Source: Anaeromyces robustus
Lineage: Eukaryota; Neocallimastigomycota; Neocallimastigomycetes; Neocallimastigales; Neocallimastigaceae
Assembly: GCA_002104895.1 (NCBI GenBank)
Contig: MCFG01000024.1
Location: 210,001-274,000, forward strand
Reading direction: 5' to 3'
Length of the DNA: 64,000 nt
This document shows, one piece after another, positions 1 to 26,241 of this stretch (positions are counted from its first letter, which is position 1; each line of letters starts with the position of its first letter). The translations under genes and the position numbers were made by a program. The notes under the pieces are model-generated. The model was not told the DNA's origin, made no database searches, and saw only the letters and a list, made by a program, of their open reading frames with translations.

Positions 1-330
1 ATAATATACAAAAATTGAAGAAGGAATTTTAAAAAAAAATTTTTTTTAAATGAATAATTTATTTATTATTTAATAATATTATAAAATATATTTATAAAAA
101 TAACTTAATAATATTGATTGAAAAAAAAAAAATGTAATATTCTTTTTATTAAAATTATGAATGTGGATTAAAAAAAATATTTTTATAAAATTTATATTTT
201 AAAATTATATTATATTATAATTATATTTAATTATGTTATGTTTTATTATATTTTATAATATGTTATATTATGTTATATATCATTATATTTTTATTTTTAA
301 ATTAAAATTATTATATATTAAATTTTATAT
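1..330. other. Low-complexity AT-rich flank
   Basis: This stretch lies downstream of the CEF1 stop codon. It consists of A/T runs and TATAT-like sequence. I see no exon, RNA gene or repeat unit in it. It presumably contains the 3' UTR and polyadenylation region of the minus-strand gene. Confidence 0.5.
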
Positions 331-3379
<3,049 letters not shown>

Positions 3380-3431
3380 TTTTGATTACAGATATGAATA
3401 TTATAAAAAATAAAATGGTATAAAAATTATA

Positions 3432-3472
<41 letters not shown>

Positions 3473-4754
3473 ATATATATAACTATTTATATAATAATAT
3501 ATTAATATAATAATTATTTATATTAATATATATAATGAATAAATAAATATATTGAAGTTTAATAAAAATGATAAATTATATTTATTAATATTTAAAAATT
3601 TTATCAAATATGTATATAATAAACAATAAACCTTTTTTATTAAAAATTCAATTAATAATACTAAATTATTGAATTTTTAATAAAACATCAATTATTAGCA
3701 AAGAAAATAATAAGAAAAAGAAATTTTGGAAAATATTAAAATATTTTTTGTTTAATTTTTTTTTATTTTTTTATTTCTATTAAACTTTTTATCATTTTTA
3801 TTTATTTATAATATTTTTTTAATAATTTTGATATAAAACTAATAATAATGCAATTCAAAATTTGTGTATTAATCTAATCATTTATTTTTTTATATAAATA
3901 ATTTATTATATATTTTTTTAATTGTTATTAAATAAAATATTTTTGAATATATATATAAATCAATAAAAAAAAATATTAAAATAATAACAGTTATTATTTT
4001 ATTATTTTTTTAATATATAAAAATACATATAGTACATATTTTACCATAAAATATAAAAAATTTAATCAAATTGTTGTGTTTAATAATTATTCATAGAAAT
4101 AATTTATTTCTAGAGTAAATATTATTGAATACAAGGAACTTAGTGATGTAGATAAAAAAATTTTTTTTATTACAGACAGATTAACTTATATAGCTTTTAT
4201 TCCATATATTATGCTATATTTGATTTTTGAAAAAATATAAATAAGATATATTAAAATTAAACCTAAGAAATATTTTATTTTTCAAGTTATTGTATTTTCA
4301 ATTTTGGAATAATTTTTTGAATGTGATAAATAGAGTTCAATGAATAAATTATTAAATTTAGTAAAAAATGAAAAATAAAAACATGTTATTTCCTTGTTAT
4401 ACTAAGATAAGAAATAAAAATAAATTTTAATTGATGATTTTCTAATAAATTAAACTTCGTAGTTTATTAATTATTATAAATTAATATAATATATTTAAAC
4501 TTTTAAATATTGATATATTTTATTTTATATGAAATTATTTTATTTTATTTTATATTATTATTAATTCTTCTTTACTTTTTATTTATTTATTTATTTTTTC
4601 TTATATTTTAAATTTTGTGTAACAATTTATAGGATAAATAAATAAAAATAAATAAATAACTGAATAAATATCTAAATAACTAAATAAAAAACTAAATAAC
4701 TAAATATAATAACTAACTAACTAAATAAATAAATAAATAAATAACTAAATATAA

Positions 4755-4789
<35 letters not shown>

Positions 4790-4814
4790 ATGAATAAATA
4801 AATAAATAAATGAA

Positions 4815-4862
<48 letters not shown>

Positions 4863-6076
4863 GAATATGCTTTATTATTGCCAATAATCAATTAATTATA
4901 AAAAATATATGAATATTGAAAAGTGGATGTATGTTTAATTCTATTTATAAAAGATAATATTAATAATATATATTTTTATATACTTTAATAAAAAAAACTT
5001 TAAATTGTATAATAATAGAATATATTATAATATATAAAATAAAACATCCACATCAAAAATTTTGGTTTTTCTAAATCTTCTAAAAAAGGTTAAATTTTTT
5101 GATAGGTATAATCAATATAATGAAATGATATAATAAAGAATTAAAAAAATTGATACATTTTAATTATATAACTTGTTTATTTAATTATTATTATATTTAT
5201 ATTATTTAAACAGTAACCATCACTTTTCTTTAATGATTAATAATTATTATTGTTATTTTTATAAATATATTAATATAATTTAAACTTTTTTTTAATTTTC
5301 CATTTTTTTTTTTTCCATTTATTTAATTAATGGTCAAATTTTATCCAATGAAATTAAATAAATATATATTATTATACATTAAAGTATATTTAAAATGGTT
5401 TCTATTTAGAAAGTTTAAATTATAATAAAAGTTGGAAAATTTTTTGATACATAAAAGAACTTTTATTAATATATTGTGTATTGAACATTAATATATTATA
5501 AATTAATATTTAAATATTAAATAATAAATATACTTTATTATATATTAATATAAATAATATTAAATCAAAATATTAATTTAAAAAATTATTTTAAATTAAT
5601 ATTTAAAATATTTAAATAAATAAAAGTATAAAAATAATTCTTTCTTTCACTTTAAAGAAAAATAAAATAAGAAAGAAATAAAAGGCCTAAATATTTTTTG
5701 AAATGCTCTAATGTTTTATTAAATATATAATATGTAATTTTTAGTTATATATTTATATATAATTTCATTATTTTAAAAAATATAAGTACTTTTTTTTAGT
5801 TTATTTTATTAATGTAAAAAATTGAATTTTTAAGAAGTTTATTTTTATTGATATTATTATTAAAATTTTATGTTATTTTTCCTGATATGTTGTAATTCTT
5901 TTTCTTGGGATAAGAATTTTGTTTATTAAGAAATTGATATAGTATACTTTTTTATTTAAAGGTATTGCTTATTTATAAACATTATATATTATATATAATT
6001 TATATAAGAGTATTACAATTTATTAATAATACGAGCTTATCATTTTATTTATAATTTAGATAAAGTAATAATTAAA
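3380..6076. other. Long gene-free low-complexity region between divergent genes
   Basis: This 2.7-kb gap separates the divergent CEF1 and NRPS/PKS-like genes, so both promoters must lie in it. It holds a poly-A run at about 3434-3468, an (AAAT)n array at about 4637-4860, and otherwise unstructured A/T sequence. No open exon longer than about 40 codons with family resemblance was seen, and no TATA box can be singled out in such AT-rich DNA. Confidence 0.6.
4637..4860. repeat. (AAAT)n tetranucleotide array, imperfect
   Basis: Stepped AAAT/AACT units change from interrupted copies on the left (CTAAATAA, AACTAACT) to a clean AAAT run on the right, ending near 4860. It is intergenic. Confidence 0.85.
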
Positions 6077-12027
<5,951 letters not shown>

Positions 12028-12630
12028 TTATAATAGTATAATAAAATATGTAAATTTATATAAATAATTTTTTTTCATATGTAAGTATTTTTTTAACTGA
12101 AAAGAAGAACAGGTTAACTATCGATTTTAATTTAATATTTTCAAATATATTAATATATAGAGTATATAACTATAAAAATTATATATATCATAATATTAAT
12201 TAAATAATAAAATCTAATATAAATTAAAAGTAAATATATAAAGTAAATGTATAATGTAAATTATAAATTATATAAAAATAAAATAGGTCAATAATAAAAT
12301 TTTATATAAAAGTTAATAGATTTTTAATGAAAGATTTTAGTTATAATAAAATTTTTATTATATTTAATGTAATATCTTGATCTACATTTTTTAATAATGT
12401 AAAAGATTTATGTATTTATTTTAATTATTCCAAATTATGAAATTTTTTGAAAATGGTAAAAAATTAATATATATAATATCAATTAAATTGATATATATAT
12501 TATTTTTTTAATTGATCAATCAGAATAATGTAAAAATTTTTTCAATACATTTTGTAAAATTTTTTTAATATATGTAATGTAATATTGATAATATATTATT
12601 TTAAATTAATATTTTAAATTAAAAATACGT

Positions 12631-12676
<46 letters not shown>

Positions 12677-13064
12677 CATTATTTTTTAATTTTTTTTTTA
12701 AAAAAAGAGAATATTTGAAGATATTTCAGTAAAGATAGAATTATAAACCTTTTTTTTTTTTTTTTATTTTTTTCTAAAAAAATAAAATATAACTTAAGTG
12801 ATTTTTATTGGACATGATATGAAAATCAAATCAGAAAATATTTATTATTACTTTTAATTAATTAACATTTTTATTTATTTATTTAATAAACAAAGAACTT
12901 TGAAAATAAATTATAAAATAGAGTTTTTTTATTTAAAAATCAAATAGTACAAATTATTATTAAAGACAATTTTAAAATAGATTTTTTTATATAAATTATT
13001 TATTTATTTTTATTTTATTTTATTTAATTTATTTACTTTAATTTATTAATTTAATAGATCGAAA
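12028..13064. other. Intergenic gap between two plus-strand genes
   Basis: The gap contains A/T-rich filler with poly-T runs at about 12633-12671 and 12750-12765. No gene or RNA is recognisable. It must hold the 3' end of the NRPS/PKS-like gene and the promoter of the ankyrin gene. Confidence 0.5.
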
Positions 13065-16000
13065 ATGGAGAGTAAAAATTCAGGATTATCAGAATTATTA
13101 AAAAGCGAAAATATAGAATGTCTTAGAAAATATTTTAATGAACATAATGGAGATATAAATAAAAAAAATAGACACGGAAATTCATCATTATTATGGGCTA
13201 GTCAAAATGGAAAGATAAAGATTATTGAATTATTATTAGAGTTTAATGTTGATATTAATATAGTTGATAAACATGGAAATAATGCTTTGATAATTGCAAG
13301 TGCTAATGGCTATAAAGATATAGTAGAACTTTTATTGAAAAATAATGCAAAGGTCAATGAAACTAATCATTATAAAAATACAGCACTCATTCTTGCTTGT
13401 AATAAGGGTTATACCTCAATTGTTGAATTATTATTAAAATATAATGCTGATGTTAATATTCAAAATAGAGCACATGATACAGCACTTATTAGAGCTTGTG
13501 CTAATGGACATAAAAAGATTATTGAAATGTTATTAGAACGTAATATTAATGTCAATGCTATTAATAGAAAGAACGATTCTGCTTTGTCGTTGGTATGTTT
13601 TAATGGTAATGATAAAATTGCTGAAATATTATTAGATCATGGTGCTGATGTTAACATTAAAGATTATAATGATAATACTACTCTTATGATGGCTAGTTTT
13701 AATGGTTATGAAAAAATTGTTGAATTATTATTAAAGGAAGGTAAAGATATTGATATTAATAATACTAATACTGAAGGAAATACTGCTTTAATGATGGCTT
13801 GCTATAATGGTCATGAAAAAGCTGTTCAAACATTATTAAAATATAATGCTAACATTAATTTAGAAAATGAAAATGGTGAAACAGCTTTAGAAATAGCTCA
13901 AGAAAGAGATTTTGAAAGTATTGCTAATCTGTTACAAGATATAGATGACAAATACACATTATCATTCATATCAGCTAGTAAACATAATAAAACTGAAAAT
14001 GTAAAACAATTATTAGAACAAATTTCTGATATTGATGCTAAAGATGAAGAAGGTAATTCAGCAATTATTTATGCTTGTCAAAACGAAAATGAAGAAATTA
14101 TTAGATTATTAATTGAAAATGAAGCAGATGTTGATGCTACAGATATTTATGGTAATACAGCTCTTATTATATCTTCTGCTAATGGTCATAAAGCTATTGT
14201 AAATCTTTTAATTGAAAATGGTGCAGAAATTAATAAAATGAATAATTATAAAAATACAGCTCTTATTCTAGCTTGTAATAAAGGGTACACTGATATTGTA
14301 GATGTTTTATTAAAGAATAAAGCTAATCCAAATATTGAAAATAAAAGAAAAGATACTGCTCTTCTTCGTGCATGTTCTAATGGCCATAAAACTATTGTAG
14401 AAATGCTTCTTAATTATCATGCTAACGTCAATGTTATTAATAAAAAGAATGATACACCACTTGCTCTTGCTTGTTTTATTGGATATGAAGACATTGTTGA
14501 TTTATTATTGGACCATAATGCTGATCTTCAAGTCATTGATGAAAATATGAATACTGCCTTAATGATGGCTAGTTATAATGGTCATAAAAATATTGTTGAA
14601 CTTTTATTGAAAAAAGGTAAAAATATTAATGTAAATGCACAAAATATTGATGGTAATACTGCTTTAATGATGGCATGTTTCAATGGACATGAAAAGGTAG
14701 TTGAAATTCTTATTAATCATAGTGATGTTGATGTTAATGTCAAGAATAATGAAGAAGAAACTGCATTAGAAATTGCTGGTGAAAAAGATTATAAGAATAT
14801 TGTAGAATTATTACAATTAGTAAATGAAGGTGATACTTCTGCTTTCTTCACTGCCCTTAAAGAAAGAGATATTCAAACTGTAGAAGCTACACTTGCAAAG
14901 ATGAAAGTACCATTAGAAAAAATTCAAATTGAAAAGAATAATGCTCTTGTTTATGTTTGTCAAAATAATGATTATGAATTAGCTAAGATACTTATTGAGA
15001 ATGGAGCTAATATAAATGCAATTGATGAATATGGAAATACACCAATTATTCTTGCTGCTGGTAATGGTAATGAAGAATTAACTCGATACCTTCTTGAACA
15101 CGATGCTGATGTTAATGCTAAAAATAAATATGGAAATACTGCTCTTATTCTTGCAAGTAATAAAGGTTTAGTCAATATTATATCTATTCTTTTAGAGCAT
15201 AATGCAAATGTTAATATAATTAATATTAAGAATGATAATGCTTTAATTCGTGCTAGTGCTAATGGTCATATTGATGTTATTAAATTATTATTAACTAAAA
15301 ATCCAGATGTTAATATTAAAAATAAAAATAATGATTCTGCTTTTACACTTGCATGTTATATTGGTTATCCAGAGATTGTTGAAATGTTATTAAATCATAA
15401 TGTTAATATTAATGAAAAGGATGAAAATGAAAATTCTGCTTTAATGATGGCTTGTTTTAATGGACATGTTAAAGTTGTAGATTTACTTTTGAATCATAAT
15501 AAAGATAAAATAAAAAATGAGGATGACAACAATAATGATAAGAATAATAATTCACTTCAAATTAATACACAAAATATTGATGGTAATACAGCTTTAATGA
15601 TGGCATGTATTAATGGTCATGAAAATGTTGTAAAATCACTTCTTAATAATAAAGAACTTAATGTTAATATTAAAAATATAGAAGATTCAACTGCTTTAGA
15701 TATTGCAGCTGAAAGAGGTTTTGAACCAATTGTTGAATTATTACAATCTATAAATAAACGTAATAATATGGCGTTCATTAATGCTGTTAAGAAAAGAGAT
15801 ATAAAAATAATTCAATCTTTGCTTCAACAAATCGGTAATATTAATGTTAAAGATAGAAAGAAAAATACTGCTTTAATTTATGCCAGTCAAAATGGTGATG
15901 AAGAAATAGTACGTTTATTATTGAATCATAAAGCAGATATAAATACTATTGATAAATATGGTAATACTGCTCTTATAGTTGCAAGTGCTAGTGGTTATGA

Positions 16001-16679
16001 AAATATTGTAAAGATATTAATAGAAAAAGGTGCAAATGTTAATGAAATGAATAATTTCAAGAATACAGCATTAATATTAGCATGTAATAAAGGTTATAAA
16101 GACATTGCTAAATCTTTAATAGAAGCTCATGCTAATATAAATATTGAAAATGCTATTCATGATACAGCTTTAATTCGTGCTTGTGAACGTGGTAATGAAG
16201 AAATAGTAAAATTGTTGTTAGAACAAAAAGTAGATGTAAATATAATGAATAAAAAGAATGATACTGCACTTACTTTGGCTTGTTTCAATGGTCATAGTAA
16301 AATTGCTCAGATTTTATTAGATCATGGTAGTAAATCAAATGTTAAAGATAAAAATGACAATACCCCATTAATGATGGCATGTTTTAATGGTTATGATGCA
16401 ATTGTAGAAATGCTTCTTAAGAGTAATAATGTTGAATTAGATAATAAAAATGTTGATGGAAATACAGCATTAATGATGGCATGTTATAATGGTCATGAAA
16501 CCATTGTTAAAAAACTTTTAGAAAAAGGTGTTAATTTGAATATTGAAAGTAAACAGGGAGATACCGCATTATCTATTGCAAAGTATAAAAAGAATTATGC
16601 TATTATTGATTTGTTAGTACAAAATGGTGCTACAAATAATGATTCAGATAATACCAGCGAAGATAGTTTCGAAGAATAA
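13065..16679 (+). CDS. Giant ankyrin-repeat protein built of four super-repeats
   Basis: A single exon encodes 1204 residues, almost entirely 33-residue ankyrin repeats (GNTALMMACYNGHE, LLLxxxADVN), with no signal peptide or TM segment and a short acidic tail (NTSEDSFEE). Ankyrin arrays are protein-binding scaffolds; the partner is unknown. The repeats are arranged in four higher-order blocks of about 295-310 residues, starting near nucleotides 13065, 13945, 14830 and 15760. Each block runs in the same order: a divergent cap, YGNTALII-type, NYKNTALILACNKGY, DTALIRACANGH, NDxALxLACFxG, NTxLMMASFNGY, DGNTALMMACYNGH, then a capping ALEIAxE repeat. Block 3 carries an Asn/Asp/Lys insertion near 15500-15560. 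Matching repeats resemble their counterparts in other blocks more than their neighbours, which implies duplication of whole blocks. The start at 13065 is the first ATG and follows an AT-rich leader. Confidence 0.93.
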   Translation: MESKNSGLSELLKSENIECLRKYFNEHNGDINKKNRHGNSSLLWASQNGKIKIIELLLEFNVDINIVDKHGNNALIIASANGYKDIVELLLKNNAKVNETNHYKNTALILACNKGYTSIVELLLKYNADVNIQNRAHDTALIRACANGHKKIIEMLLERNINVNAINRKNDSALSLVCFNGNDKIAEILLDHGADVNIKDYNDNTTLMMASFNGYEKIVELLLKEGKDIDINNTNTEGNTALMMACYNGHEKAVQTLLKYNANINLENENGETALEIAQERDFESIANLLQDIDDKYTLSFISASKHNKTENVKQLLEQISDIDAKDEEGNSAIIYACQNENEEIIRLLIENEADVDATDIYGNTALIISSANGHKAIVNLLIENGAEINKMNNYKNTALILACNKGYTDIVDVLLKNKANPNIENKRKDTALLRACSNGHKTIVEMLLNYHANVNVINKKNDTPLALACFIGYEDIVDLLLDHNADLQVIDENMNTALMMASYNGHKNIVELLLKKGKNINVNAQNIDGNTALMMACFNGHEKVVEILINHSDVDVNVKNNEEETALEIAGEKDYKNIVELLQLVNEGDTSAFFTALKERDIQTVEATLAKMKVPLEKIQIEKNNALVYVCQNNDYELAKILIENGANINAIDEYGNTPIILAAGNGNEELTRYLLEHDADVNAKNKYGNTALILASNKGLVNIISILLEHNANVNIINIKNDNALIRASANGHIDVIKLLLTKNPDVNIKNKNNDSAFTLACYIGYPEIVEMLLNHNVNINEKDENENSALMMACFNGHVKVVDLLLNHNKDKIKNEDDNNNDKNNNSLQINTQNIDGNTALMMACINGHENVVKSLLNNKELNVNIKNIEDSTALDIAAERGFEPIVELLQSINKRNNMAFINAVKKRDIKIIQSLLQQIGNINVKDRKKNTALIYASQNGDEEIVRLLLNHKADINTIDKYGNTALIVASASGYENIVKILIEKGANVNEMNNFKNTALILACNKGYKDIAKSLIEAHANINIENAIHDTALIRACERGNEEIVKLLLEQKVDVNIMNKKNDTALTLACFNGHSKIAQILLDHGSKSNVKDKNDNTPLMMACFNGYDAIVEMLLKSNNVELDNKNVDGNTALMMACYNGHETIVKKLLEKGVNLNIESKQGDTALSIAKYKKNYAIIDLLVQNGATNNDSDNTSEDSFEE

Positions 16680-17238
16680 ATAAGGTTTATTAATAATTAT
16701 ATAAAAATATAATAATATAGATTTAGGAAAATAATTTTATTAGTTTAATTTTTTTTTTTATCATTAATATTATAAGAGGAAAAAAATACCATAAAAGATG
16801 TCATAAAAAAGATATAAATGTATGTTTTATAAAGTTTTCTTAATAAACAAACAAACAAACAAATAAATAAATAATTAAAATATAAAAAATATTTAAAAAT
16901 TTTTAGAAACGAAAAAACAAAAAAAATAAATCTAGTTTATTAATTTATTTTTTTTTTTTTATTAATATTTTTATTAATATTTTTTATTATATTTTCATGC
17001 TTAAATATTATTTATTTATTTATTTTTTTTTTCTTAATAATATTTTTACAATATTATTAAAATTATTAATTATTAATTAATTAATTAATTAATTATTTAT
17101 TTATTTATGTATTTACTTTTTATTATTAATTTACTATTAGTTATTTTATTATTATATATATATTTATTTATATGGTATATCATTTCAACAAACTAATCAA
17201 AAATAATTATTAAATATATTAATTATTTAAATACACTA
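16680..17238. other. Gap between convergent genes
   Basis: A/T-rich DNA lies between the ends of the ankyrin gene and the minus-strand SH3 gene. It has short AAAC/AAAT and ATTA repeats but no gene. Confidence 0.5.
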
Positions 17239-20193
<2,955 letters not shown>

Positions 20194-20700
20194 TTTATTA
20201 TTAAGTATTATATTAAATAATACTATTTAAGATAATTATTGTTATATAAAAATTTATAATTATTAAATTATTTATTGTTTTTGGTTTTATTTTTTTAAAT
20301 AAATTTATTGTTAATCTTGAAATATCAAAAAAATAGTAATTATATATATATATATTGATTCAGAAATGTGAAAATTCAATATTTAAATATAAAGTAGTCT
20401 TCAAATATGATTGATATAAATTTAATATTTTTTTATATTATAAATTAAATAAGTGAAATCCAAAATTTATACTTTTACTTCTGAATTATTATTATTATTA
20501 TTATTATTATTAAATATAAAATAATAGAATAAAATTTGTGATTTCTAAATTATGTTTAAAACAATGAAATTTAAATTTCGGTAATTTATTTTGAAATTTT
20601 TATGAATTTATTTATTTATTCTTTTTTTATTTTAATTATTTCATTGATACTATTATCTTAATTTTTAATTTACCCACATTGTTTTATAACAATTTAATAT

Positions 20701-20753
<53 letters not shown>

Positions 20754-20960
20754 CTACAATTGATTAATTATGAAATTGATTTCTATTATTATTTCTTGAA
20801 TTTAAAAAACAAATATTTAGATTTTTAAATTTTTTATAATAAAATTTATATTAATTAGTTTTATTTTTAAAATTTATATGAATATAATTAATATTATAAA
20901 ATAGTTTATTTTTATTTATTTTATCATATTATTATTATAAGGTTCTTTTTTTAAAAAGTC

Positions 20961-21110
20961 CTTTATGAAAACTTTCATGAAAATATTTAATTATATTGAT
21001 ATAGTAAATTAAATTAATAATTATTTTTATTTAAAATTACTTTATGAATACTTTCATGAAAATATTTAATTATATTGATATATTATTAGTAAATTAAATT
21101 AATAACAATT
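20961..21110. repeat. Local direct duplication of about 75 bp
   Basis: The segment containing ACTTTCATGAAAATATTT, then AATTATATTGATAT, then GTAAATTAAATTAATAA occurs twice in tandem with small differences. Confidence 0.75.
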
Positions 21111-21559
21111 ATTTTTATTGATAATTAATTTATAAAAATCAATTAAATAAAATAAATCTATCTCTAAATAAGCTATTTTTATAATAATTAATAATTAATA
21201 TTTATTTCATTCGAAATTTTAAAAAAATTATTAATTTTTCTTTTATTTTATTACACAATTTTTTTTTTTTATTTATTCCTTATTTAATATTAATTAAAAT
21301 TAAAATAATATATGTTAATATTATACTTAGTATTAACATATATTAAAGATAAATAAATTAAAATAGAAAATAAAAAAAAAAACAAAATAAAAAAATAAAT
21401 AAATAATATATAAATAAAATGATAAATAATTAATTTTACATATATTTAATGTAATATTTAATTTTATGTATTTAATCTTATAATATTTAGAATATTTATA
21501 ATATATTTATATTGTATGAACAAATAAGTATAATATTTAATATATTAATATTATTATAA

Positions 21560-21672
21560 TATATATTATATTATATATTATATTATATATTTATATTATA
21601 TTATATTATATTATATTATATTATATTATATTATATTATATTATATTATATTATATTATATTATATTATAGT
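21560..21672. repeat. (TTATA)n pentanucleotide array
   Basis: A regular TTATATTATA run lies in intergenic DNA. It is one of the few five-base arrays in a window dominated by three- and four-base arrays. Confidence 0.85.
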
Positions 21673-22189
21673 AATATCAATAATTTTTTTTATATTAATA
21701 TTTGATGCATGAACAATATTTTTATAAACATTTATATAACTTAATATTAAACAAATATTACATGAATACAATAAATATAAAATAATCTTTCTTTTAAATA
21801 CAAAATTATTGATCGTTTTAAAAAAGAAAGAAAATTATCCTTCTTTTATATTACATAAAATTAGATGAATTTTACTATTTATTTTATAATTATAATTCAC
21901 TATACTAAATATTATATTTTAATATTATATTTTAATAATTAATATAATTATATTATATTTTTATCTGAATTATTATTGCTTTTATTATTAATATTTTCTA
22001 TTCCAATTATTAAATATTTTTCTTAATCTAATCTATGTAGTGTTTTAAATAAAATTAAAATATATTTAACTTCTGTATTATACATTTTATAAATGATTCA
22101 TTTATTTTATTTTATTTAAATAATATACAAAATATTTTTTTTCTGTATTTGTACAGTATTTTTAATTTGGACGAAAAAATAAGTAAAAA

Positions 22190-22400
22190 AAGGGGGAAAG
22201 AATGGATAAAAGTTATTATTTATAATAGTATAAAGAGACTAAGTAGGAATATATAGAAACTATGCTCTAGCTGATGGTAATGACATAGGTCATAAGTGGA
22301 GCAGCAATGTCGAATCGATATGCTATATAGCATCACTCTACAAGTATACTTGTAGTGTACGTATAGGAAATGGGTATACATATGTTGTCAATTTTTTTTA
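22190..22400 (+). ncRNA. Candidate structured Pol III-type non-coding RNA (SRP RNA-like helix 8)
   Basis: A roughly 200-base island of markedly higher GC than its surroundings has no coding frame. Its features are a hairpin with arms GACAU (22282-22286) and AUGUC (22307-22311) enclosing AGGUC-AUAA-GUGGAGCAGC, which resembles the conserved SRP RNA helix 8 (AGGUC, tetraloop, then GGAGCAG). There is a 14-base palindrome at 22320-22333 and an exact 18-base palindrome at 22338-22355. An A-box-like TAGCTGATGG lies near 22268, a B-box-like TGTCGAATC at 22309-22317, and an eight-T run at 22392-22399 could be a Pol III terminator. Segments upstream (GTAG, TATATAG near 22243-22256) can pair with downstream CTATATA and CTAC, as an SRP helix 5 would. 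A typical SRP Alu domain was not recognised, so the class is uncertain. Strand is taken from the motif orientation. Confidence 0.45.
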
Positions 22401-23231
22401 AGCTGTTTTTAAAAAAAATTTAAATATTTCTTTTTTAAACAAAAAAACTCTTTGTCCAATAAAATTTATTTTTAAATTAAATTATTTTATAAGTTTAATA
22501 ATAAAAAAACAACAATATTTATATTTTTTATAATTATGTTCAATTTTATTTACATATATAAATTACATTCATGTGAATATCACTTGATAAATCTATAAAA
22601 TATTTAAAAACTATGAATATATATAATGAATATATATAATTGAATAAATATAAATATATAAACTAAAAATAATAAAAAAGTAAAATAAAATAAATAGTAA
22701 AACTAAATAAATAACTAACATAAAATGAAAAAATTCATAAAAATATGAATATAATAATAAAATTAAATTATTTTTTAACTATATCAAAACGCCAAAAAAT
22801 TGATAAATAAAAAAAAACTTTTTATTATTTAATAGTAATATGTATATAGTAAAAATAAAAAAGATAAAAATATAAAGGTATATAGTAAAAATAAAAAAGA
22901 TAAAAATAAAAGTATAAAGGTATATAGTAAAAATAAAAAAGATAAAAATAAAAATATAAAGGTATATAGTAAAAATAAAAAATAAAAGTATAAAGGTATA
23001 TAGTAAAAATAAAAAAGATAAAAATAAAAATATAAAGGTATATAGTAAAAATAAATATAAAAGCATAAAGTATATAAATCTAATATATATTTAAATATTT
23101 TATGAGTTTTGTTATATTTTTTTTTTTTTTATTTTTTTTCTGTCTTTATATATGTATTTTTATAATATCATGTATATATATATAAATATTTTTAAAAATC
23201 TTTTTTTTTTTCTATTTTTCAAATTATAAAT
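22400..23231. other. Intergenic region with a minisatellite
   Basis: A/T filler downstream of the ncRNA candidate contains the tandem array described separately (22841-23060) and then the 3' flank of the next minus-strand gene. No gene is seen. Confidence 0.5.
22841..23060. repeat. Tandem minisatellite, about 42-bp unit, five to six copies
   Basis: Units of the form AAGGTATATAGTAAAAATAA, then AAAAGATAAAAATAAAAGTAT recur with 6-12 base internal length variants. The poly-hydrophobic reading on the minus strand is a by-product. Confidence 0.85.

Positions 23232-26241
<3,010 letters not shown>

Larger units (their letters stand above)
20194..22180. other. Intergenic low-complexity region
   Basis: This is about 2 kb without a recognisable gene. 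It contains a poly-T/poly-A junction at 20703-20753, a near-duplicate segment at about 20965-21110, an 11-bp-arm inverted repeat at about 21309-21343, and a TTATA-type array at about 21540-21670. It ends next to the structured island at 22190. Confidence 0.5.

Noticed and set aside
4130-4260. Possible exon after an ATTACAG acceptor
   Set aside because: The following frame is short, has no family resemblance and no partner exon.
22266-22318. Hammerhead ribozyme
   Set aside because: CTGATG and a hairpin followed by GAA are present, but the core has extra bases between CTGATG and the stem, lacks the full GAAA, and stems I and III do not form.
22260-22333. tRNA gene in the GC-rich island
   Set aside because: A-box- and B-box-like motifs and a 74-base length were suggestive, but no D, anticodon or T stems can be formed with proper spacing.
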